Assembly (NCBI RefSeq): GCF_000829695.1
Contig: NZ_BBNN01000025.1
Location: 1 to 64,000 of the forward strand
Length of the DNA: 64,000 nucleotides
Direction of reading: 5' to 3'
Source: Streptomyces sp. NBRC 110035
GTDB lineage: Bacteria; Actinomycetota; Actinomycetes; Streptomycetales; Streptomycetaceae
The position numbers and the translations under genes are program-made. The notes under the pieces are model-generated. The model did not search any database and was not told the DNA's origin. It saw only the letters and a list, made by a program, of their open reading frames with translations. This document shows positions 58,797 to 64,000 of this stretch, piece by piece. Position 1 is the stretch's first letter. Every line of letters begins with the position of its first letter.

Positions 58797-59264
58797 TCAC
58801 TCCCGGCCTTCGGGCACCGCCCCTTCGGTGTCCAGCATCGTCCGCAGGGTGTCGCGCAGCGAACGGCGCCGCTCCTCCGTGAGGGCCGCCAGCGGCTCGC
58901 GGGCGAAGCGCAGCGACTCGCGCAGGCCGCGGGCCACCCTGCGCCCCTCCTCCGTCGCCGCCGCCACCTTCACGCGGCGGTCCGCCGGGTCCGGCCGGCG
59001 CTCGACCAGGCCGCGGGACTCCAGACGGTCGACGATCCCGGTGACGTTCGACGGCTCGCACTTCAGGCGGTGGGCGAGCTTCCGCATCGGCAGGGGCTCC
59101 AGGCAGAGCAGGCTCAGGAGGCGGGCCTGCGCGCCGGTGAGCGCGTGTCCGGCCGCCGCCTCCTCGTACTCCTCGTGGTAGCGGGCCACCACCGAGCCGA
59201 TGAGGCCGACCACCTCCAGTGTCAGGGCGTCGGGGCGGTGGGGTGAATCGGGTGTGGCGGCCAT
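58797..59264 (-). CDS. MarR-family transcriptional regulator
   Basis: A 155-residue winged-helix regulator: HALTGAQARLLSLLCLEPLP, MRKLAHRLKCEPSNVTGIVD (recognition helix) and RLESRGLVERRPDPADRRVK (wing with DxRxK-type tip). MarR dimers typically repress a neighbouring gene and release on ligand or oxidation; here C71-type Cys in LLCLEP could be redox-active. The ATG at 59264 has GGAGGC immediately before it and a possible -10 (TACCCT) six bases further, so the mRNA may be nearly leaderless. It is divergent from the oxidoreductase with operators between. Confidence 0.88.
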   Translation of the reverse strand: MAATPDSPHRPDALTLEVVGLIGSVVARYHEEYEEAAAGHALTGAQARLLSLLCLEPLPMRKLAHRLKCEPSNVTGIVDRLESRGLVERRPDPADRRVKVAAATEEGRRVARGLRESLRFAREPLAALTEERRRSLRDTLRTMLDTEGAVPEGRE

Positions 59265-59285
59265 GCCTCCAGGGTACCCACATGC

Positions 59286-59334
59286 TTGACATCCTGAAAT
59301 ATTCAGCTGCATGGTTGTTTCAGGTAATGAAACA
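59286..59334. promoter_or_regulatory. MarR operators and oxidoreductase promoter
   Basis: Two inverted repeats lie between the divergent genes: CTGAA-ATA-TTCAG (59294-59306) and TGTTTCA-GGTAA-TGAAACA (59316-59334). The first lies just after a TTGACA (59286-59291) that can serve the oxidoreductase, so bound MarR would block it. The weak -10 is CATGGT (59310-59315). Confidence 0.65.
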
Positions 59335-59356
59335 CTTCGAGGAGAGGCTCCACCCC

Positions 59357-60379
59357 ATGCCCGACACCCCCGCACTCCCCGCCACCGGCCGCGCATGGCA
59401 CCTGGCGAGCCGGCCCGTCGGCTGGCCGAAGCCCGAGGACTTCGCCCTGGTCGAGGCGGAGATCCCCACCCCGGGGGAGGGCCAGGTGCTGGTGCGGAAC
59501 ACGTACCTCTCCGTGGACCCCTACATGCGCGGCCGGATGAGTGACGCCAAGTCCTACGCGGCGCCGTACGCGCTGGGCGAGGCCATGCAGGGCGGTGCCG
59601 TCGGCGAGGTCGTCGCCTCCCGCGCCGAAGGACTGGCCGTCGGCGACCACGTGCTGCACGGCCTCGGCTGGCGCGAGTACGCGCTGGTGGACGCCGAGGG
59701 CGCCGTCACGGTGGACGCGCAGGCCGCGCCGCTCTCCGCCTACCTGGGTGTGCTGGGCATGACCGGGCTCACCGCCTACGCGGGACTGCTGCGCACCGCC
59801 GCCTTCAAGGAGGGCGACACCGTCTTCGTCTCCGGGGCCGCCGGCGCCGTCGGCAGCCAGGTGGGGCAGCTCGCGAAGCTCAAGGGGGCCGCGCGCGTGA
59901 TCGGCTCCGCCGGCTCCGACGAGAAGGTCGCCCTGCTCCTCGAGGAGTACGGGTTCGACGCGGCCTTCAACTACAAGAGCGGCCCGGTGGGCCGGCAGCT
60001 GCGTGAGGCCGCGCCGGACGGCATCGACGTCTACTTCGACAACGTCGGCGGGGAGCACCTGGAGGCCGCGATCGGCTCGCTGAACCGGGGCGGGCGGATC
60101 GCCGTGTGCGGGATGATCTCCGTCTACAACAACACGGAACCGGCGCCGGGCCCGCGCAACCTCGCCCGCCTCATCCAGACCCGGGGCCGCATCGAGGGCT
60201 TCCTGGTGGGTGACCACTACGACCTCCAGCCGGAGTTCGTGCGGGAGGTCGGGCCCTGGGTCGCCTCCGGCGAGCTCAAGTACCGGGAGACCGTCGCCGA
60301 GGGCATCGAGAACACCCTCGAGGCGTTCCTCGGCGTCCTGCGCGGCGACAACACCGGAAAGATGGTCGTCAAGCTCTGA
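59357..60379 (+). CDS. NADP-dependent MDR oxidoreductase (double-bond reductase type)
   Basis: A 340-residue zinc-independent medium-chain reductase of the leukotriene-B4/curcumin reductase type. Key text: LVRNTYLSVDPYMRGRMSDA, VLGMTGLTAYAGLLRTAAFK, VFVSGAAGAVGSQVGQLAKL (AAxGAVG nucleotide loop) and DVYFDNVGGEHLEAAIGSLN. Such enzymes reduce enals and enones using NADPH, often as detoxification. The ATG at 59357 follows GGAGAGGCTCCACCCC. Control by the divergent MarR protein is indicated by the operators in the shared promoter region. Confidence 0.92.
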   Translation: MPDTPALPATGRAWHLASRPVGWPKPEDFALVEAEIPTPGEGQVLVRNTYLSVDPYMRGRMSDAKSYAAPYALGEAMQGGAVGEVVASRAEGLAVGDHVLHGLGWREYALVDAEGAVTVDAQAAPLSAYLGVLGMTGLTAYAGLLRTAAFKEGDTVFVSGAAGAVGSQVGQLAKLKGAARVIGSAGSDEKVALLLEEYGFDAAFNYKSGPVGRQLREAAPDGIDVYFDNVGGEHLEAAIGSLNRGGRIAVCGMISVYNNTEPAPGPRNLARLIQTRGRIEGFLVGDHYDLQPEFVREVGPWVASGELKYRETVAEGIENTLEAFLGVLRGDNTGKMVVKL

Positions 60380-60386
60380 CGCCGCC

Positions 60387-60426
60387 CGTCGGCCGGCGGC
60401 TCCGGGGGCCGGCCCGCCGGCCGACG
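60387..60426 (+). terminator. Terminator after the MDR oxidoreductase gene
   Basis: CGTCGGCCGGCGG (60387-60399) and CCGCCGGCCGACG (60414-60426) form a perfect 13-bp stem, 8 bases after the stop codon. Confidence 0.7.
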
Positions 60427-60445
60427 GCACGCCGGCGCCGGGCCC

Positions 60446-60458
60446 TATAGTTCCCCCA
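60446..60458 (+). promoter_or_regulatory. -10 element of a predicted leaderless transcript
   Basis: TATAGT (60446-60451) is followed by six bases and then the ATG at 60458, so transcription would start at or beside the start codon. No Shine-Dalgarno sequence lies before the ATG, which fits a leaderless mRNA. Confidence 0.6.
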
Positions 60459-61279
60459 TGCGCGATCTTGGGGTGGGTTTCCGGTATCTCCTGAAGGGCC
60501 AGCGATGGGTGGCCCGGCACGGCAGGCAGTACGGGTTCGGCCTGCTGCCGGGGCTGATCGCACTGGTGCTCTACGCGGCGGCGCTGATCGCGCTGGCCGT
60601 GTGGGGAGCGGACTTCGTCGGCTGGGCGACACCGTTCGCGGACGACTGGGCCGGCCCCTGGCCCGGCCTGTTCCGCGGCCTGCTCACCGTCCTCCTCTTC
60701 GCGCTCGGCCTGCTGCTCTCCGTCCTCACCTTCACCGCGGTGACGCTGCTCATCGGCCAGCCCTTCTACGACAGCCTCTCCGAGAAGGCCGACCGGGACG
60801 TCTCGCCCGACGGCACCGCCCCCGAGTCCGGCCTGCCGCTGTGGCGGGAGCTGTGGATTTCCGGCCGGGACAGCCTCCGCATCGTCGTACGGGCCCTGCT
60901 CTGGGCGGTGCTGCTCTTCGCGCTCGGGTTCGTCCCGCTCGCCGGGCAGACCGTCGTGCCGGTGATCGGCTTCATGGTCACCGGGTTCTTCCTCACCGAG
61001 GAGCTGACGGCGGTGGCCCTGCAGCGGCGCGAGGTCGAGCTGCGGGCGCGGCTGGCCCTGCTGCGGGGCCGCAAGACCCTGGTCTGGGGCTTCGGCACGC
61101 CGCTGGCGCTGGCCTTCCTCGTCCCGTTCGTCGCCGTCTTCCTGATGCCGGGCGCGGTCGCGGGCGCCACCCTCATGGCGCGCGACCTGCTCGGCGAGGA
61201 GACCGGGGACGGCGACGGCGCCAAGGCGCCCGTGACACCGTCGCAGCAGCCCCCGCCGATCCGCCGGGACGGTCCCTGA
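60458..61279 (+). CDS. EI24-domain membrane protein
   Basis: A 273-residue protein with four to five helices, including LLPGLIALVLYAAALIALAV, VLTFTAVTLLIGQPFYDSLS and PVIGFMVTGFFLTEELTAVA. The QPFYDSLSEKAD loop and WISGRDSLRIVVRALLWAVL segment are EI24/CysZ-family features. CysZ relatives move sulfate, but actinobacterial EI24 proteins are functionally unassigned. The start codon appears leaderless. The gene stands alone between two terminators. Confidence 0.87.
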   Translation: MRDLGVGFRYLLKGQRWVARHGRQYGFGLLPGLIALVLYAAALIALAVWGADFVGWATPFADDWAGPWPGLFRGLLTVLLFALGLLLSVLTFTAVTLLIGQPFYDSLSEKADRDVSPDGTAPESGLPLWRELWISGRDSLRIVVRALLWAVLLFALGFVPLAGQTVVPVIGFMVTGFFLTEELTAVALQRREVELRARLALLRGRKTLVWGFGTPLALAFLVPFVAVFLMPGAVAGATLMARDLLGEETGDGDGAKAPVTPSQQPPPIRRDGP

Positions 61280-61430
61280 GCGTGCCGCGCGGTGGCCGCG
61301 TCGTGGTCCTTTGTGAAGGGTTCGTACGAACTCCTGACCGAGTGCTCGATCGCGGACCGCGGGATCACCGCGACGATTACCGTCTGAACCGGGGTAGTTC
61401 CCGCGGGCCGGGGTATTCCTCCGCATGAGC

Positions 61431-61466
61431 AGCCCCGGTCCGGGACCCTGACCCCGGACCGGGGCT
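61431..61466. terminator. Hairpin between EI24 and mutarotase genes
   Basis: AGCCCCGGTCCGGG (61431-61444) and its complement (61453-61466) form a perfect 14-bp stem 27 bases beyond the mutarotase stop, serving one or both convergent genes. Confidence 0.7.
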
Positions 61467-61492
61467 CACACGCGTCTCCCCCGGAGGTCCCG

Positions 61493-62467
61493 CTACGGCC
61501 GCACGGCGAAGCCGTACACCGTCTCCGAGCGGAACGTCCCGCCCGGCCGCAGGACCGTGCCCGGGAAGTCGGGCCGGTTCGGGGAGTCGGGGAAGTGCTG
61601 CGTCTCCAGCGCGATGCCGGCGCCGGGGGCGAACGGCTCCCCGATGTGGTCGGCGGTGTAGAGCTGCATCCCGGGTTCGGTGGTCGCCACCGTGAGCACC
61701 CGCCCGGACGCCGGGTCGTACAGCTCGGCGACCTCCACCGGCGCCGGCGTCACGCCCTTGTCGAGCACGAGATTGTGGTCGTACCCGGTGCCCGTCCTGC
61801 GCGCCCCGCGGAAGTCGAAGCGGGTGCCGGTCACGTCCCGGTGGTCGCCGTCCGGGATCAGATCCGCGTCGACGGGCGTGAACCGGGAGGCGGCGAGCCG
61901 CAGTTCGTGCCCGGCCGCACTGCCGGAGCCGGCCAGGTTCCAGTACGAGTGGTTCGTCGGGTTCACGACCGTCGGCGCGTCCGTCACCGCCTCGTACGCG
62001 ATCCCCAGGGCGCCCCGCTCGTCCAGCGTGTACGTCACCGACATCTCCAGGCGGCCGGGGAAGCCCTCCTCGCCGTCCGCGGAGACCAGGGTGAGGCGCA
62101 GACCGTGCGCGACCGGCGTCACGTCCCACACGCGCTTGTCGAAGCCACGCTCACCGCCGTGCAGCGAGTTCGGCCCGTTGTTCGCCGCGAGCGTGTGGAC
62201 CCGGCCGTCCAGCGCGAAGCGGGCACCCGCGATGCGGTTGGCGTACCGCCCGACCACCGCGCCCAGGTACGGCTCCGGATGGGCGAGATAGCCGTCCAGG
62301 CCGGGGAAGCCCAGCACCACGTTCCCGGACCGCCCCTGACGGTCCGGCACCTCGACGGCCTGCACGATCCCGCCGTACGACAGGACCCGTACCCCTACGC
62401 CGGCCCGTTCCAGGGTCCAGCGGTGCACCGGGGTGCCGTCGGAAAGTGTGCCGAAGAGTTCGTTCAT
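61493..62467 (-). CDS. galM: Aldose 1-epimerase (cytosolic mutarotase)
   Basis: A 324-residue mutarotase without signal peptide. Features: VLSYGGIVQAVEVPDRQGRS, GRYANRIAGARFALDGRVHT, NSLHGGERGFDKRVWDVTP, PTNHSYWNLAGSG (catalytic His) and ALETQHFPDSPNRPDFPGTV (catalytic Glu). It is a paralogue of the exported enzyme at 48959, lacking its Tat leader and Gly-rich linker. It equilibrates imported sugar anomers. It is transcribed with or just downstream of the GDSL lipoprotein gene, 15 bases away. Confidence 0.9.
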   Translation of the reverse strand: MNELFGTLSDGTPVHRWTLERAGVGVRVLSYGGIVQAVEVPDRQGRSGNVVLGFPGLDGYLAHPEPYLGAVVGRYANRIAGARFALDGRVHTLAANNGPNSLHGGERGFDKRVWDVTPVAHGLRLTLVSADGEEGFPGRLEMSVTYTLDERGALGIAYEAVTDAPTVVNPTNHSYWNLAGSGSAAGHELRLAASRFTPVDADLIPDGDHRDVTGTRFDFRGARRTGTGYDHNLVLDKGVTPAPVEVAELYDPASGRVLTVATTEPGMQLYTADHIGEPFAPGAGIALETQHFPDSPNRPDFPGTVLRPGGTFRSETVYGFAVRP

Positions 62468-62482
62468 GTGCGAAACAATAGG

Positions 62483-63403
62483 TCACGGCTTCGCCGCCGT
62501 GACCGTACGGTGGGCGATCTCCGCCAGCCTCGCCTGACCGTCGACGCCGGGGTGGAACCAGTCCCAGCGGCTCAGCTGCGCGGTGCCGAACCTGTACGCG
62601 TACACCGCCCCGCCGTCGTAGCGGCACCGCTCGTCCGCGGCGCAGACCTCCTCCAGCGCCCTGTTGTACTCCTCCACCCGGGCCCGCACCGTCTCGCGCC
62701 GCTCGTTCGCCGCCGCGTCCAGGGCGTCCGGATCGCCCAGCATCGACGGACAGATGCCGAGCTTCCACACCTGCTTGCCCGTCTCGCTGGTCCGCCCCTG
62801 CGACCACAGCCGCTTCAGGTCCGGCACGCTCGCCACGTACACCTGGGCCGTGGGCAGTGCCTTGCGCAGGGTGCCTATCGCGTCCTCGAAGTCCGCGCGG
62901 AAGTCGGCCACCGGCGTCATCGCCGACGTCGTGGCCCGGCAGGCGTCGTTCGCCCCGGCCATCACCGCCACCAACTCCGGCGCGCGGGTCACCGCCCGGG
63001 CCATCTGACCGGGCAGGTCCGCCATCCGCGCCCCGGTGACCGCGTAGTTCCAGCTCCGCTCGGCCGCCCCCGCCGGACCCAGCAGCCGCACCGCCAGACT
63101 GTCGACCTTCCCGCTGCTGCCCGTCGCCCACGACACCTCGGGACAGTCCGTCAGTACCGAGCACGCGTCGAAACCGGTCGTGATCGAATCGCCCACGGTG
63201 GCCACGGATGCGGGGCTGGTGTCCCAGACCGGTGTGGGCGACGGGGCCGGCGCGGCCTTCTTCTCCCCGGCGCCGGACGGAGCGGCCTCCTCACCGCCGA
63301 CGGCGTCGCAGCCGGCGGCCCCCAGCACGGCGGTCGCCACCACGGCGAGCACGGCCCGCGAACGGCCGCGCCCGGGCGCCCTCCACCGCGTCCCCTGGTC
63401 CAT
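62483..63403 (-). CDS. SGNH/GDSL hydrolase lipoprotein
   Basis: A 306-residue protein. MDQGTRWRAPGRGRSRAVLA leads a lipoprotein signal ending LGAAGC, followed by a Pro/Ala linker. The hydrolase has block I ATVGDSITTGFDACSVLTD with the nucleophile Ser, block II GSSGKVDSLAVRLLGPAG, block III AVMAGANDACRATTSAM and block V DWFHPGVDGQARLAE with the Asp and His. Cysteines (ACSVLTDCPE; CAADERCRY) suggest disulfides outside the membrane. It probably hydrolyses esters in the envelope. The ATG at 63403 has GGGGAGG seven bases before it; an earlier in-frame ATG exists at 63442. Confidence 0.87.
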   Translation of the reverse strand: MDQGTRWRAPGRGRSRAVLAVVATAVLGAAGCDAVGGEEAAPSGAGEKKAAPAPSPTPVWDTSPASVATVGDSITTGFDACSVLTDCPEVSWATGSSGKVDSLAVRLLGPAGAAERSWNYAVTGARMADLPGQMARAVTRAPELVAVMAGANDACRATTSAMTPVADFRADFEDAIGTLRKALPTAQVYVASVPDLKRLWSQGRTSETGKQVWKLGICPSMLGDPDALDAAANERRETVRARVEEYNRALEEVCAADERCRYDGGAVYAYRFGTAQLSRWDWFHPGVDGQARLAEIAHRTVTAAKP

Positions 63404-63727
63404 CCCGCAGCCTCCCCGCACGTCGTCGTCACCGTCCCCCATGCATAACAACGCACGGGAGTTCCCACCTGCCCGACCGTCCGCCCCGGCCGGCTCACCC
63501 GGACGGCGCCCCTGGAACGGCGGCACCCCCGGAGCGGCTCGCACGATCCGGAGGCGGCATCCCCGGGGTTGTCGTCCTGCCGGGTGAATGGCGGAAGTTT
63601 CCGGGCACCTGGACGGACGGTACGTCACACTCCTGCCCCCACCACGCGGTAGCCTCGGCCACAACGGGCCTCCCGGCCCCCGCTGATCGGCCCTTTCCGA
63701 CCTGTCCCGCTCTGTCCGGAGGTTCCG
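63404..63727. other. 324-bp divergent intergenic region, GDSL and DUF3145 genes
   Basis: A possible -10 (TAGCCT, 63650-63655) precedes the DUF3145 gene but its -35 is not clear. No operator-like repeats were found. Confidence 0.35.
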
Positions 63728-64000
63728 GTGACGACACGTGGAGTCCTGTACGTGCACTCCGCGCCGCGCGCGCTGTGCCAACACGTCGAGTGGGCCGTCG
63801 CGGGGGTGCTCGGCGTGCGCGTCGGCCTGGACTGGATCCGGCAGCCCGCCGCCCCCGGCACCTGGCGCTCGGAGTTCTCCTGGAAGGGACAGGCGGGCAC
63901 CGCCTCCAAGCTCGCCTCCGCGCTGCGCGACTGGCAGCTGCTGCGCTTCGAGGTCACCTCGGAGCCCTGCCCCACCGCCGAGGGCGAGCGCTACAGCTGC
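63728..64000 (+). CDS. DUF3145 family protein, 3' truncated by window edge
   Basis: The first 91 residues are visible: VLYVHSAPRALCQHVEWAVA, GVRVGLDWIRQPAAPGTWRS and SKLASALRDWQLLRFEVTSE. This is the N-terminal half of the actinobacterial DUF3145 family, whose full length is about 165 residues. It is a conserved single-copy protein of unknown function. The GTG at 63728 follows GGAGG. The rest lies outside the window. Confidence 0.87.
   Translation, partial: MTTRGVLYVHSAPRALCQHVEWAVAGVLGVRVGLDWIRQPAAPGTWRSEFSWKGQAGTASKLASALRDWQLLRFEVTSEPCPTAEGERYSC

Noticed and set aside
1..64000. CRISPR arrays, rRNA genes, prophage structural genes or polyketide synthase modules
   Set aside because: No regularly spaced repeats, rRNA-like sequence, phage head or tail proteins, or PKS/NRPS domain series were seen.

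Overview
This 64 kb window is chromosomal DNA of a Streptomyces or very close relative. The evidence is the very high G+C, frequent GTG starts and one TTG start, long runs of genes joined by ATGA/GTGA stop-start overlaps, a complete Streptomyces-order gas-vesicle cluster (O-A-F-G-Y-Z-J-L-S-K), a MatB malonyl-CoA synthetase recognisably like the S. coelicolor enzyme, and actinomycete-specific families (STAS-ANTAR protein, DUF3068, DUF4360, EI24, DUF3145, an MDYCHPC-type protein).

Layout. 1-1.5 kb is a recombination scar: the right end of an IS3-family element, the 3' end of a tRNA without its 5' half, and the last membrane segment of an MFS transporter. 1.7-6.8 kb holds a STAS-ANTAR regulator, an Mbl/MreB-type actin, and a coupled pair of a carboxyltransferase and malonyl-CoA synthetase. 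7.05-18.3 kb is one tightly coupled minus-strand run of nine genes (GT4 glycosyltransferase, methyltransferase, AftD-like giant membrane arabinosyltransferase, condensation-fold acyltransferase, methyltransferase, EamA transporter, Trm112-like protein, FkbM methyltransferase, unknown protein), with a DUF3068 surface protein just upstream. It looks like a cell-surface glycan pathway that I cannot match to a described product. 19.9-21.3 kb has a PucR-type regulator.

21.7-23.4, 28.3-36.2 and 49-57.7 kb together look like an arabinose/galactose-polymer utilisation island: an IclR regulator with an SMP-30 lactonase, an oligosaccharide ABC importer with a GH51 arabinofuranosidase, a GH35-like protein, a ChvE-GguAB-type monosaccharide importer with a Tat-exported mutarotase, and an oxidative branch (zinc dehydrogenase, enolase-superfamily sugar-acid dehydratase, U32-like barrel protein). 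TTCGA-N4-TCGAA-like boxes sit at the iclR promoter, the importer promoter and the dehydratase promoter, and a weaker one lies upstream of the U32-like gene. This suggests one regulon. A second aldose epimerase and a decayed GH43-CBM13 gene lie nearby.

23.5-28.2 kb, inside this island, is a separate minus-strand module: an ImmA/IrrE-like HExxH peptidase, two paralogous DUF6545 (MAB_1171c-type) membrane proteins and an FAD monooxygenase. 37.3-43.8 kb is the gas-vesicle cluster flanked by an Asp23/Gls24 protein and a tiny hydrophobic protein. 44.3-48.7 kb has a membrane-anchored spermidine-synthase-like protein and an aminotransferase with a long Pro/Gln tail. 57.9-64 kb holds a zinc-ribbon-like protein, a divergent MarR/oxidoreductase pair, EI24, a mutarotase, a GDSL lipoprotein and a truncated DUF3145 gene.

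Four genes are interrupted by single-base frameshifts (AftD-like, sugar-binding protein, sugar permease, MDYCHPC protein). At least three lie in G/C runs, and each is corrected exactly by one base. Sequencing indels are as likely as real decay.
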